Shown here piece after piece: positions 9,103 to 17,594 of a stretch of 64,000 nucleotides of DNA. The stretch is from assembly GCA_044228875.1 (NCBI GenBank), contig JBGAUA010000003.1, positions 1 to 64,000 of the forward strand. Direction: 5' to 3'. Origin of the DNA: Epilinea sp044228875. Lineage in GTDB: Bacteria > Chloroflexota > Anaerolineae > Epilineales > Epilineaceae. The number at the start of each line of letters is the position of its first letter. Position 1 is the first letter of the stretch. The notes under the pieces were generated by a model, which saw only the letters and a list, made by a program, of their open reading frames with translations, was not told the DNA's origin and ran no database searches. Both the position numbers and the translations under genes were made by a program.

Positions 9103-10524
9103 TTGCGCCTAGGTCATTCCACCCGACGCCGCGCCTGGCTGGAGCGGGCGTCGCTGGTCGCCCTCGACGGCGCCGCTTTTGCGGCAGGGTTGCGCATGGC
9201 CCACGACCTCTACCTGGTGCTGGCGCCACTCAGCCCGGCCAGCATGGGCGCGCTGCCTCCCTTCGAGGCCCTCGCCCCGCTCCTTCCGGTGCAGGTGCTG
9301 ACCTTGAGCCTGGTGTTCTTCTTCTCCCGCCTGTACCACCAGCCGCGCTTCGTCTCGCGCGTCGACCTCGCGGCGCGCCTCCTGCGTGCCATCTCGCTGG
9401 GGATCATCCTCGTGTTCGCCGCCGCCAGCCTCCTGCTCCCGGATCTGGCATACCCGCGCAGCCTGCCGTACCTGGATTGGACCACCTGCTTCATCGCCGT
9501 GCTGGGGCTCCGGCTCTTCCACCGCCAGGCCTGGACCACCCTGCGCCTGCTGGGCTTCGGCCGCACCCGCATCCTCATCGTCGGGGCCGGAGCGGTCGGC
9601 CAGGATCTGGTCGGCCGCATCCATCGACAGCCATCGCTCGGCTACGACATCGTCGGCCTCGTGGACGACACCCCCGGACGCAGCCGCGCCCGCGGCGTGC
9701 CGGTCCTGGGCGGCAGCGACCAGTTGGGCGAGTTGGTGGAACGCCTGGGCGTGGACGAGGTCATGGTGGCCCTTCCCGAGGCCACCCGCTCCGAACTGCT
9801 GGGCCTGATCAACCAATGCCAGGCCGAAGGCGTCTCCATCCGCATCTTCCCGGACGTCTTCCAGATGATCGCCGGCGAGGTGCAGATCAGCGCCCTCGAC
9901 GGCCTGCCGCTTCTGAGCGTGCGCGATGTGTCGCTGCGGGGCTGGCGGCTGACCCTCAAGCGCTCCGTCGACCTGCTGCTCAGCGCGACCACCCTGGTGA
10001 TCCTATCGCCCTTGCTGCTGCTGATCGCCATCCTGATCAAGCTGGAATCGCGGGGTCCGGCCTTCTTCTTCCAGGAGCGGATGGGCTTGGACGCCCGCCC
10101 CTTCTCCATGATCAAGTTCCGCTCGATGCGTCTTGATGCCGAAGCGCAGACCGGCGCTGTATGGGCGCAGCGCGATGACCCGCGGCGCACCCGTTTCGGC
10201 CAGTTCCTGAGGCGCAGCAACCTGGACGAGCTGCCGCAGCTCATCAACGTGCTGCTGGGGGACATGAGCATCGTGGGTCCGCGCCCTGAGCGGCCCGAAT
10301 TCGTTGCCGAGTTCCAGCGCCTGATCCCGCGCTACATGGAGCGGCACCGCGAGAAGGCCGGGATCACGGGCTGGGCCCAGGCCAACGGCCTCCGGGGCAA
10401 CACCTCCATCGAGGAGCGGACCAAGTACGACCTCTACTACGTGGAGAACTGGTCGCTGCTCCTGGACTTCAAGATCATGCTGAAGACCCTCATGGCGGGC
10501 TTCCGCGATCCCAACGCCTACTGA
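9103..10524 (+). CDS. Undecaprenyl-phosphate sugar phosphotransferase (WbaP/WcaJ type)
   Basis: This 473-residue polyprenyl glycosylphosphotransferase transfers a sugar-1-phosphate to undecaprenyl phosphate, the first membrane step of exopolysaccharide assembly. It has four to five N-terminal membrane segments. A CoA-binding-like Rossmann domain follows (ILIVGAGAVGQDL, about residue 160). A last membrane hairpin leads into the catalytic domain with FFFQERMG, KFRSM, RRSNLDELPQ and GDMSIVGPRPERP. I chose TTG 9103 because GGAGA lies 7 bases upstream and positively charged residues then precede the first membrane helix; the earlier in-frame ATG at 9051 overlaps the promoter. A second enzyme of this family is at 43390-44823, so the strain may build two glycans. 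Confidence 0.88.
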   Translation: MRLGHSTRRRAWLERASLVALDGAAFAAGLRMAHDLYLVLAPLSPASMGALPPFEALAPLLPVQVLTLSLVFFFSRLYHQPRFVSRVDLAARLLRAISLGIILVFAAASLLLPDLAYPRSLPYLDWTTCFIAVLGLRLFHRQAWTTLRLLGFGRTRILIVGAGAVGQDLVGRIHRQPSLGYDIVGLVDDTPGRSRARGVPVLGGSDQLGELVERLGVDEVMVALPEATRSELLGLINQCQAEGVSIRIFPDVFQMIAGEVQISALDGLPLLSVRDVSLRGWRLTLKRSVDLLLSATTLVILSPLLLLIAILIKLESRGPAFFFQERMGLDARPFSMIKFRSMRLDAEAQTGAVWAQRDDPRRTRFGQFLRRSNLDELPQLINVLLGDMSIVGPRPERPEFVAEFQRLIPRYMERHREKAGITGWAQANGLRGNTSIEERTKYDLYYVENWSLLLDFKIMLKTLMAGFRDPNAY

Positions 10525-10578
10525 GGTCGCGGCGCGACGTTCGCACCGACAGGCTGCCGGCGACGCCCGCCGGCCCTG

Positions 10579-10587
10579 TGCTATACT
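10579..10587 (+). promoter_or_regulatory. Candidate extended -10 of the riboflavin operon
   Basis: TGCTATACT matches an extended -10 (TG, one base, TATACT). It sits 51 bp before the first paired base of the FMN riboswitch, so the leader transcript would contain the whole aptamer. No clear -35 is visible. Confidence 0.6.
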
Positions 10588-10637
10588 GGCCGGGTCCGCA
10601 GCGGGGGTCCGCCTCGCGGCGGCGGCACAATCTATCC

Positions 10638-10827
10638 GACCTTCAGGGCAGGGTGAGACCGTGGCGCAGCGCGCCGGGCGGTCAATTCCCGACCGGCGGT
10701 ATGGGGCGTCAGCCCCGAGCCCGCGAGCTTCTCTGGACGACGCGCCCTCGCGGGGGCGGGCTGCTTCCGGGGTGGCAGATCCGGTGTGATGCCGGAGCCG
10801 ACGGTACAGTCCGGATGGGAGAAGGTC
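10638..10827 (+). promoter_or_regulatory. FMN riboswitch (RFN element)
   Basis: The conserved RFN blocks are all present in order: CAGGGCAGGGTGA-like near 10645, TTCCCGACCGGCGGTAT near 10685, GCCCGCGAGC near 10720, GGCAGATCCGGTG near 10775, GCCGACGGTACAGTCCGG near 10797, and GGATGGGAGAAGGT at the end. The closing stem P1 is GACCTTC (10638-10644) with GAAGGTC (10821-10827), fully complementary. One peripheral arm is enlarged with the GC-rich sequence at 10660-10682, and the variable arm around 10730-10770 is also long. FMN binding should repress the rib operon downstream. Confidence 0.96.
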
Positions 10828-10835
10828 CCACAGAT

Positions 10836-10876
10836 CACACGCTCCGTGACGAGGAGGAGGGTGTGGTTCTGTTTGG
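10836..10876 (+). terminator. Riboswitch expression-platform terminator
   Basis: CACACGCTCC (10836-10845) can pair with GGAGGGTGTG (10856-10865). This is a 10-bp stem with one mismatch and a 10-base loop, followed by the T-rich GTTCTGTTTGG. It begins 9 bases after the aptamer's closing stem, the expected place for an FMN-controlled terminator. The antiterminator partner is not identified. Confidence 0.6.
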
Positions 10877-10998
10877 CGTCGCGCGCCGTTGCGCCGCTGC
10901 GCTCTGTCCCGGACCCTACGATCCGGAGTCAGGGCGGCGGGAGCGACGGGGTTCGGCGTCGGTCTGCCCTGCGGGTCGCTTACCTGGAGGGCATTGCC

Positions 10999-12141
10999 TT
11001 GTTCGTCACCCGCCAACCCTGGCATCCTGGGGATGGCCTGGACTCCCACAACCCGCACATGCGCCTGGCCTTGGCCCTGGCCCGCCGGAGCCTGGGACGC
11101 AGCAGCCCCAATCCGGCCGTCGGCGCGGTTGTGGTGCGCGACGGAACGGTGGTGGGTCGCGGCAGCACGGCACCGGTCGGCGGTCCGCATGCCGAGGTGC
11201 TGGCCCTCGCCCAGGCCGGCGCCGCCGCGAGGGGCGCCGATCTCTATGTCACCCTGGAGCCCTGCTGCCACCACGGCCGAACGCCGCCTTGCACCACCGC
11301 GGTGATCGCCGCCGGAATCCGCAAGGTGCACGTGGCCACGCTGGACCCCAATCCGCAGGTGGCCGGCGGCGGGGCAGCCGCGCTGCGCGCCGCGGATGTG
11401 GCGGTGGAGATCGGCTTGGGCGGCGCGCCGGCACGCCGCCTGATCGCGCCCTTCCGCCAATGGGTGCTCCGGGGCCGTCCGCAGGTGCTCGCCAAGTACG
11501 CCATGACCCTGGACGGCCGCATCGCCAGCCGTAGCGGCGACAGTCGCTGGGTCAGCGGGCCGGAAGCGCGGCTGCTGGCCCACCGTCTGCGGGACGTCAG
11601 CGACGCGATCATGGTGGGGTCCGGCACCGTGCTCGCCGATGATCCGGCGCTCACGACGCGCCTCCCCGATGAGACCGCGCCGCATCATCCCCTGCGGGTG
11701 ATCCTGGACAGCCGCGGGCGACTGCCGCTCACGAGCCGGGTATTCGATCCCGCCCTGGAGGGACAGACCCTGGTGGCCACGGTGGCGGCGCCCGATCCGT
11801 GGCGCCGCACGTTGGAGGACCGCGGCCTGTCCGTCTGGTCCTTGCCGCCCGACGCGCAAGGCCGCGTGGCCCTCGGACAGCTGCTCGCGCGCCTCGCCGC
11901 GGAGCGCGGCGTGGCCAGCCTGCTCCTGGAAGGCGGGGCCGCCGTGTTGGGCGCCGCCTTCGGCGCCGGGCTGATCGACCATGTCCTGGCCTTCATCGCC
12001 CCCAAGGTCATCGGCGGGCGGGATGCCCCCGGCCCTGTCGGCGACCCGGGTCGGCCGCGCATGGCCCAGGCGCTGTCCATAGACCGCTTGCGCTGGCTGC
12101 GGGTCGGGCAGGACCTCGCCGTCTGGGGCGCCTTGCCATGA
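10999..12141 (+). CDS. ribD: Bifunctional riboflavin deaminase/reductase RibD
   Basis: RibD carries out two consecutive steps after GTP cyclohydrolase II: deamination and NADPH-dependent reduction of the pyrimidine intermediate. The N-terminal deaminase has the zinc ligands PHAE and PCCHHGRTPPC with SSPNPAVGAVVV. The C-terminal reductase has KYAMTLDGRIA, DSRWVSG and LLLEGGAAVLGAAF. I chose TTG 10999 because GGAGG lies 8 bases upstream; this gives 380 residues. An ATG at 11059 also fits the family but has no ribosome site. The frame stays open further upstream but there runs through the riboswitch. It is the first gene of the riboswitch-controlled operon, 21 bases before ribE. Confidence 0.93.
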   Translation: MFVTRQPWHPGDGLDSHNPHMRLALALARRSLGRSSPNPAVGAVVVRDGTVVGRGSTAPVGGPHAEVLALAQAGAAARGADLYVTLEPCCHHGRTPPCTTAVIAAGIRKVHVATLDPNPQVAGGGAAALRAADVAVEIGLGGAPARRLIAPFRQWVLRGRPQVLAKYAMTLDGRIASRSGDSRWVSGPEARLLAHRLRDVSDAIMVGSGTVLADDPALTTRLPDETAPHHPLRVILDSRGRLPLTSRVFDPALEGQTLVATVAAPDPWRRTLEDRGLSVWSLPPDAQGRVALGQLLARLAAERGVASLLLEGGAAVLGAAFGAGLIDHVLAFIAPKVIGGRDAPGPVGDPGRPRMAQALSIDRLRWLRVGQDLAVWGALP

Positions 12142-12162
12142 GACCGGGATCGGAGGCTTGAC

Positions 12163-12792
12163 ATGTTCACCGGAATCGTCGAGGAGCTAGGGCGGCTGCG
12201 GTCGGTGCAGGACCGCGGCGAGCTTGTCGTGCTGGGCATCGACGCGCCGCTATGCGGCGCCGGCCTGGCCTTGGGCGACAGCATCGCCGTCAACGGCGTC
12301 TGCCTGACGGCCACCAAGGTGGCCGAAGGCTCCGCCAGAGACGGGTTCACCGTCGACATCGTGCCGGAGACCCTGCGGCGCAGCAACCTGGGCCGGCTGA
12401 CCGTCGGTGACAGCGTCAACCTGGAGCGGTCGCTGATGCCGACCTCCCGGATGGGCGGCCATTTCGTGCAAGGGCATGTCGATGGAACAGGAACCGTCCA
12501 GGACCTGACGATGGAAGGGGAGTCCATCCTCATGCGCTTCGGCGCCGATCCTTCGCTGCTGTCCCTGGTCGTGCCCAAAGGCTTCATCGCCATCGACGGC
12601 GTCAGCCTGACCGTGGTCGATGTCGCCGACGACCGGGGGTTCAGTGTCGCCTACATCCCGCATACCCTGGCCCACACCATCGCCGGCGCCTATCGCCCGG
12701 GACGGGTGGTCAACCTGGAGCCCGACATCCTGGGCAAGTACGTCGAACGCTTCATCGCGGCCCGCCTGGCGGCCACCGAGAGGACATCCTGA
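12163..12792 (+). CDS. ribE: Riboflavin synthase alpha chain
   Basis: Riboflavin synthase dismutates two molecules of dimethylribityllumazine into riboflavin and the pyrimidinedione. The 209-residue protein has the diagnostic start MFTGIVEELG and the two internally repeated barrels: DSIAVNGVCLT in the first and GFIAIDGVSLTVVDV in the second. GGHFVQGHVDGTG follows the first barrel. It lies third from the end of the rib operon, and its TGA overlaps the ribBA ATG by one base (TGATG), so translation is likely coupled. Length and motif spacing are normal for the family. Confidence 0.96.
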   Translation: MFTGIVEELGRLRSVQDRGELVVLGIDAPLCGAGLALGDSIAVNGVCLTATKVAEGSARDGFTVDIVPETLRRSNLGRLTVGDSVNLERSLMPTSRMGGHFVQGHVDGTGTVQDLTMEGESILMRFGADPSLLSLVVPKGFIAIDGVSLTVVDVADDRGFSVAYIPHTLAHTIAGAYRPGRVVNLEPDILGKYVERFIAARLAATERTS

Positions 12793-14189
12793 TGAACACC
12801 ACAAGCCCTGCCTGGGCGGATCTGGTCCTGGCCCCGCTGACCGCGAGCGTACCCGGCGCGGGCGCCGACCACGGTCCGGCGCCGGCCGACGCCGACCACT
12901 CCACCGACGAGATCGTCTACTGCGATGTGGAGACTGCGGTCGCCGCGATCCGCGCCGGACGGATGGTCATCGTCACCGATGACGAAGACCGCGAGAACGA
13001 GGGCGACCTGGTGATGGCCGCCGTCCACGCCGACAGCGCGGCCGTGAACTTCATGACCCAGGAGGGGCGGGGCCTGGTCTGCGTGCCCTTGCTGCCCGAT
13101 CGCCTGGCGGCGCTGGACCTGCCGCTGATGGTCCAGGACAACACGGCGCCCTTCGCCACGGCGTTCACCGTCCCGGTGGATGCCCGCGGCCGCACGTCCA
13201 CCGGCATCTCCGCACCCGATCGCGCCGCGACCATCGCCGCTCTGGTGGACCCGAACAGCCGGGCGCACGACTTCGTGCGCCCGGGACACATCTTTCCCCT
13301 GGCCGCCCGGCCCGGCGGTGTGCTCGAGCGCCCGGGCCATACGGAGGCAGCCATCGACCTGGCTCGCCTGGCAGGTCTGCCGCAGGCCGGGGTGATCTGC
13401 GAGATCCTCGCCGCAGACGGCAGCATGGCTCGCGGCGCCGTCCTGGCCAACTTCGCCCGCCGCCACGACCTGCCGGTCCTGTCCATCGCGACCCTGAGCG
13501 CCATGCTCCGCCGGGCAGGGGCGACCGAGCCCCCGGCAGCTCCGGTGGCCGGGCCGCGGCTGCACCTGGCGTCGGAAGCCGATCTGCCGACGGCCCACGG
13601 CCGTTTTCGGGCGCTGGCCTTCACCGAGGCCGGGGCCGCCACGCACCTTGCCCTGCGCATGGGCTTGGACGGCGCTGCCCGTGAGACCGGGCCCGCGGCG
13701 CTCGCGCCCCTGGTCCGCATCCATTCCGAATGCCTCACCGGCGATGTCTTCCATTCGCGGCGCTGCGACTGCGGCGCGCAACTGGACGACGCCCTGGCCA
13801 TGATCGCCGCTGAGGGGGAGGGTCTGCTGCTCTACCTGCGCCAGGAAGGCCGCGGCATCGGCCTGGCCAACAAGATCCGCGCCTACGGCCTGCAAGACGC
13901 CGGATTGGACACGGTAGACGCCAACACCGCGATGGGGCTGCCGGCCGACGGACGCGACTACTCGGTCGCCGCGGCGCTCCTGGCGCAACTCGGCCTGCGG
14001 GCGGTGCGCCTGATCACCAACAACCCCGCCAAGGTTCGCGGCCTGGCCGCTCACGGCATCACCGTCGTGGAGCGGGTTCCGCGCCGGCCGGCCCTGACGC
14101 CGGAGAACCAGCGCTACCTCGAGACCAAGCGAGACCGCATGGGGCATGTCCTGGACCTGTCCCCAAGATCCGACGACCCCCGCCCCTGA
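12792..14189 (+). CDS. ribBA: Bifunctional DHBP synthase/GTP cyclohydrolase II RibBA
   Basis: RibBA makes both riboflavin precursors. The N-terminal half (about 40-240) is 3,4-dihydroxy-2-butanone-4-phosphate synthase, with the acidic loop DDEDRENEGDLVMAA, RTSTGISA and RPGHIFPL. The C-terminal half (about 290-455) is GTP cyclohydrolase II, with HSECLTGDVFHSRRCDCG (zinc cysteines), YLRQEGRGIGL and RLITNNPAK. About 38 residues of Pro/Ala-rich, unconserved sequence precede the first domain, which is longer than usual. Of 465 residues, both halves look catalytically complete. Confidence 0.96.
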   Translation: MNTTSPAWADLVLAPLTASVPGAGADHGPAPADADHSTDEIVYCDVETAVAAIRAGRMVIVTDDEDRENEGDLVMAAVHADSAAVNFMTQEGRGLVCVPLLPDRLAALDLPLMVQDNTAPFATAFTVPVDARGRTSTGISAPDRAATIAALVDPNSRAHDFVRPGHIFPLAARPGGVLERPGHTEAAIDLARLAGLPQAGVICEILAADGSMARGAVLANFARRHDLPVLSIATLSAMLRRAGATEPPAAPVAGPRLHLASEADLPTAHGRFRALAFTEAGAATHLALRMGLDGAARETGPAALAPLVRIHSECLTGDVFHSRRCDCGAQLDDALAMIAAEGEGLLLYLRQEGRGIGLANKIRAYGLQDAGLDTVDANTAMGLPADGRDYSVAAALLAQLGLRAVRLITNNPAKVRGLAAHGITVVERVPRRPALTPENQRYLETKRDRMGHVLDLSPRSDDPRP

Positions 14190-14231
14190 AGCCGAAGACG
14201 CCCGGGGCACGCGACAGAGGAGATGGCCGAC

Positions 14232-14705
14232 ATGGTGCATGAAGGCAGCCTGCATGGCGATGGTCTGACGGTGGGCATCGTCGTAGCGCGTTGGAACAGC
14301 TTGATCACCCGCGAGTTGCTGGCCGGTGCGACCGACACCTTGCGCCGTCACGGCGTGGCCGAGAATGCCGTGGACGTCATCTGGGTGCCGGGAGCCTTCG
14401 AGATCCCGCTGGCCGCCCGCTGGCTGGCGGAAACCGGACGCTACGCGGCCATCGTCGCCTTGGGAGCGGTGATCCGCGGCGGCACCCCGCACTTCGATCA
14501 TGTGGCCAACGCGGCCCTGGGCGGCATCGCGGCGGTAGCCCAGAGCACGGGGGTGCCGGTCACCGCCGGCATCCTGACCACGGACACCAGCGAGCAGGCA
14601 TTGGAGCGCGCGGGCATCAAGGCCGGGAACAAGGGCGCAGAGGCGGCCCAGGCCGCCATCGAGATGGCCACTCTGGCGCGCAGCCTACGCGAACGGGTCG
14701 GCTGA
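14232..14705 (+). CDS. ribH: 6,7-dimethyl-8-ribityllumazine synthase
   Basis: Lumazine synthase joins the RibBA and RibD products to form the riboflavin synthase substrate, usually as a 60-mer or pentamer. The 157-residue protein has VGIVVARWN, WVPGAFEIPLAA, ALGAVIRGGTPHFDHV (catalytic His) and GILTTDTSEQALERAG. I prefer ATG 14232 because a GGAG lies 9 bases upstream and the encoded start matches the family. ATG 14223 is only 1-2 bases from the same ribosome site. This is the last rib gene; the next gene points the other way. Confidence 0.95.
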   Translation: MVHEGSLHGDGLTVGIVVARWNSLITRELLAGATDTLRRHGVAENAVDVIWVPGAFEIPLAARWLAETGRYAAIVALGAVIRGGTPHFDHVANAALGGIAAVAQSTGVPVTAGILTTDTSEQALERAGIKAGNKGAEAAQAAIEMATLARSLRERVG

Positions 14706-14743
14706 CGCCTGCCCGACCATCTCCGGCCCCGTGGTTCGGAGGC

Positions 14744-16114
14744 TCATTCCACCCACACCGCCAGCTGGTCGATCTCGCTCAGGTAGTCATGCCCGGAGGT
14801 GCCCACCTCGATGCGGATCAGGTGCGTGGGCACGGGACAACCGCGGTTGGCGAAGCCCCGCGGGTTGCTCCCGTCCAGGAGATTGCCGCTCTGGAAGGCG
14901 TGCCATTCCCCCGGCTGGACCAGGACCCCCTTCTCAGGCGCCTGGGCGCCGGCAGGGGCCGGGACGGCGTAGAAGCCGACCATCCACTCGCAACCGTCCT
15001 GGTTCGGCGTCGACCGGTCGACGCTTCGCAAGCGGAGGATGAGCGGGTACTCGCTGTCCAGTTCGCCGCCACCGGGCAGCGACTGCTCCAGCACCCGGAG
15101 CACGGCGCTGATGCCGATGAACGCGGCCCGCCGCACGTCCAGGTCGCCGGTCGCGGCCTCCCCGTCCGCCATCCCGCCTTCCAGCGGGTCCAGATGCAGG
15201 CGCTGTTGGAAGAACAGGTCGGCCGAACTGCCGGCCGAGCCGCGACGCTCGAAGCGGATGACGCTGCGCGGTACAACGCCGGTGTCGCCCATGGCTGTGG
15301 TGCGGACGGCCCGGCCCGAATCGACCGGTCGATCCGGCAGGCGCTGCCCGAACTCCCAGGTGTCCGGCTGCAGGTCGTTGTCGAAGCCATCATTGCGCAC
15401 CACGTTCTGGGGGCCGGTCCTGGGTGCGGCGGGCGCCGCGCCGCGCCCGACCAGGGTCCGCTCCTCGGGACCCAGCACCACCTGTCCAATCGCATTCGTC
15501 ACGGTGACCGCGCCGCGCTGGCCGAGGACCCGGAACGCGCCTTCGCCCATGAAATCCAGCCTGGCGCGCGCGTCCGGCGCCAACGCGAGATCACCCAAGG
15601 CGGCGCCGGCAGGATCCTGAACCTGGAGGCTGACCCTGCGAGGGCCCCAGGCGCTGCTGATCGTCAGGCCGCCGGCAAAGGCCTGGGTGGCACGCACGGT
15701 CAGGTCCAGTTCGGGTATCCCGCGGCCGAGCGCGAAGCGCGGCCGGCGCAAGCGGTCCAACCGCAATTGGGTCTGCGGCTGGAGGCTGATCACCGTACCC
15801 GGCTGATCGTCACCGCCTTCGCCGTCGGCAATGCTGATGAAGGCCTCGCTGGCGGCGTCGGCGCTGAGGACCGCCCATCCTTCCGCCAGCTCCCGCTCAC
15901 CGTCGCCGGGGAGGAGCACCCCGGCCTCGACGCCGTGGCTGACCTGCAGGGCGCCCTGCACGGCCTCAACGCGGACGGCCGGAACCTGCGTCGCGCCGCG
16001 CAGGTAACGGAGAAGGGCGACAGGACCGCCGAACGCCAACGCCAGGAAGACGCCGAACGCGGCCAGGAGCACCGTCCAGGCGACAGCCTGGCTGTTGCGG
16101 GCGAGAGCGGTCAT
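14744..16114 (-). CDS. Membrane-anchored FecR-like protein
   Basis: This 456-residue protein has a single N-terminal membrane segment (about residues 12-35) followed by a large, probably extracytoplasmic region. Residues about 50-225 resemble FecR-type beta domains: an exposed-charge segment, GWAVLSADAASEAFISI, then repeated strand patterns ending GQVVLGPEERTLV. Residues about 240-455 contain an acidic and aromatic domain resembling a carbohydrate-binding or jelly-roll fold, with VVRNDGFDNDLQPDTWEFG near its start. No catalytic motif is visible. The start at 16114 is the only ATG after the stop of the upstream gene; it lacks a clear ribosome site. No sigma-regulator partner is nearby, so a FecR-style signalling role is not supported. 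Confidence 0.6.
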   Translation of the reverse strand: MTALARNSQAVAWTVLLAAFGVFLALAFGGPVALLRYLRGATQVPAVRVEAVQGALQVSHGVEAGVLLPGDGERELAEGWAVLSADAASEAFISIADGEGGDDQPGTVISLQPQTQLRLDRLRRPRFALGRGIPELDLTVRATQAFAGGLTISSAWGPRRVSLQVQDPAGAALGDLALAPDARARLDFMGEGAFRVLGQRGAVTVTNAIGQVVLGPEERTLVGRGAAPAAPRTGPQNVVRNDGFDNDLQPDTWEFGQRLPDRPVDSGRAVRTTAMGDTGVVPRSVIRFERRGSAGSSADLFFQQRLHLDPLEGGMADGEAATGDLDVRRAAFIGISAVLRVLEQSLPGGGELDSEYPLILRLRSVDRSTPNQDGCEWMVGFYAVPAPAGAQAPEKGVLVQPGEWHAFQSGNLLDGSNPRGFANRGCPVPTHLIRIEVGTSGHDYLSEIDQLAVWVE

Positions 16115-16172
16115 GGAGGCTGGCGGTCGGACGGTGCGGGCATTGACCGCGTCGCTCGGCGATGCCAGGCTG

Positions 16173-16862
16173 TCAGTCGCGGCTGCGACCGGAAAGCCGC
16201 GAGACCCAGTAGAGCAGCTGCAGCACGGCGCCGGCAGCCGCCGCCACATAGGTCAGGGCCGCGGCGTCCAGAACAGCATCCACCGCCCGTGTCTCGACGG
16301 GTGAGACGAGACCCGCCGCGACCAGATTCCGCTTGGCCCGGCGGCTGGCGTCGAACTCCACCGGCAGCGTGACGAGGGTGAAGGCCACCATGGCGCCGAA
16401 GAGCAACACGCCGGCCCAGGCCACCGGGTACCAGTTCAGGGCCATCCCGATGATGATGACCCAGACCCCCAAGCCCGATCCCAGATTGGCGACGGGTACC
16501 AGGGACGCCCGCAGGTTCAGCAGGGCGTTGCCGGTCTTGTCCTGCTCAGCGTGACCCAGCTCGTGGGCCACCACGGCCATGGCCGCCACCGAGTTACCGA
16601 GCGATGCCTCGGAAAGGCGCATGGTCTTGTCGCGCGGGTCGTAGTGGTCGGTCAGAAAGCCCGGCGTTCGCTCGATCCGGACGCTCTCCAGACCCTGGTG
16701 CCGCATGAGCAGGCGCGCGGTCTGCTCGCCGCTCAAGCCCTGTTCACCGGGCATCTGGCTGTAGCGCCGAAACGCCGATTCCACCCGCCAGCGCGCGTAG
16801 AGGGTCAGGGCCAGGGTCGGCAGCATGACCCAAAGCATGTAGCCGGTGTTGTACATGAACAT
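16173..16862 (-). CDS. Integral membrane zinc metallopeptidase (YugP type)
   Basis: This 229-residue protein begins with a membrane segment (MFMYNTGYMLWVMLPTLALT), then a cytoplasmic zinc-peptidase core with AMAVVAHELGHAEQDK containing HExxH-type HELGH. Two or three more membrane helices follow (about 130-175 and 205-225). This order matches the Zn_peptidase_2 family represented by Bacillus YugP. I chose ATG 16862 because AAGGAG lies 10 bases upstream and the membrane segment follows at once; an in-frame ATG at 16919 gives 19 extra non-conserved residues. The substrate is unknown. A candidate -10 (TATCCT) lies at 16927-16932. Confidence 0.88.
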   Translation of the reverse strand: MFMYNTGYMLWVMLPTLALTLYARWRVESAFRRYSQMPGEQGLSGEQTARLLMRHQGLESVRIERTPGFLTDHYDPRDKTMRLSEASLGNSVAAMAVVAHELGHAEQDKTGNALLNLRASLVPVANLGSGLGVWVIIIGMALNWYPVAWAGVLLFGAMVAFTLVTLPVEFDASRRAKRNLVAAGLVSPVETRAVDAVLDAAALTYVAAAAGAVLQLLYWVSRLSGRSRD

Positions 16863-16926
16863 CGTCAACGACTCCTTACCGCGGTGGGGCGGCAACGGAC
16901 GACGGGCTCCCCGCCGCATGGAGGCA

Positions 16927-16932
16927 AGGATA
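16927..16932 (-). promoter_or_regulatory. Candidate -10 element upstream of the zinc peptidase
   Basis: On the minus strand the sequence reads GCGCTATCCTTGCCTCC, close to the dinG promoter GTGCTATCCTTGGCGTCC. It would give a leader of about 58 bases before the AAGGAG-led ATG. No -35 is evident. Confidence 0.4.
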
Positions 16933-17016
16933 GCGCGGCGTGCGAGGCCGGGCCATCAGCGTTGTGACAGAACGGAATCGGCGTGGCCGCACGGCCTCCG
17001 TACCGCCATCAAGGTT

Positions 17017-17529
17017 TCATTCCACGCCAGCGATGGGGGCGCCCAGGCTCGCGGCGAGGGCTTCGATTGCCGCCGAATCACTGCCGGCATAGATGACCAA
17101 GAGCCTGCCGCGGCGGTAGACGTGGGGCGGCGCCGGCCACTGGACGGCGATCTTCGCCCCGGGGTCCTGGGGATCGACCATCATCAAGCCGTCGCGGCTG
17201 ATGCCGGAGGCCGCCTTGACAGCTTCGGCCTCGTCGGCATAGCTGTAGAACTCCACCCGCTCGTCGCCGCCGTCCACGGAATAGATGCGCGCCGTGCCGG
17301 GCAGGTAATGGGTGGGCAGCTCTGAATCCAGGGTCAGGGTCAGCCCCGCCGCTTGCAGCGTCTCCTCCAGGCCGGCCGCGTCGACGATGGCGGCGGCCGG
17401 CGGCGCCGCGGCCTCATCGGCGACGGGCACGGTGTCCAACGGCAGGGGCGGCTGCGGTGCAGGGCGACAGGCGCCCAGCAGCAGGCCGGCCAGGAGCAGG
17501 GTCATCGGGGCGGGTCGCGTCTGGGTCAT
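17017..17529 (-). CDS. Putative lipoprotein, unknown function
   Basis: This 170-residue protein has a lipoprotein signal: positively charged start, hydrophobic core and lipobox LLLGAC (Cys about 19). A Pro/Ala/Asp-rich linker then leads to a compact domain of about 120 residues. The domain has alternating strands and acidic residues (ARIYSVDGGDERVEFYSYADEAEA, split here only for description) and ends VYRRGRLLVIYAGSD. I recognise no family. The start at ATG 17529 is supported by AGGAGG 6 bases upstream. It lies between the histidine kinase and the zinc peptidase on the same strand, with a 65-base gap to the kinase gene. Confidence 0.75.
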   Translation of the reverse strand: MTQTRPAPMTLLLAGLLLGACRPAPQPPLPLDTVPVADEAAAPPAAAIVDAAGLEETLQAAGLTLTLDSELPTHYLPGTARIYSVDGGDERVEFYSYADEAEAVKAASGISRDGLMMVDPQDPGAKIAVQWPAPPHVYRRGRLLVIYAGSDSAAIEALAASLGAPIAGVE

Positions 17530-17555
17530 GCCAATCCTCCTCTGGTAGGGGGGCC

Positions 17556-17561
17556 ATTCTA
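17556..17561 (-). promoter_or_regulatory. Candidate -10 element for the lipoprotein gene
   Basis: TAGAAT on the minus strand lies about 27 bp before the lipoprotein start and just upstream of its ribosome site. No convincing -35 is visible. Confidence 0.35.
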
Positions 17562-17594
17562 CCCCATGCCGCCGCACGCATGGACCGCCTGGCC

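Noticed and set aside
10786..10998. Upstream extension of ribD to 10786
   Set aside because: It would translate the 3' part of the FMN riboswitch and its terminator; TTG 10999 has a good ribosome site.
14706..14743. Terminator between ribH and the convergent FecR-like gene
   Set aside because: Only a 5-bp CTCCG/CGGAG pairing with a large loop and no T-run.
14291..16372. A 693-codon plus-strand frame through ribH and the FecR-like gene
   Set aside because: It overlaps ribH out of frame and is antisense to the FecR-like and zinc-peptidase genes; no family resemblance.
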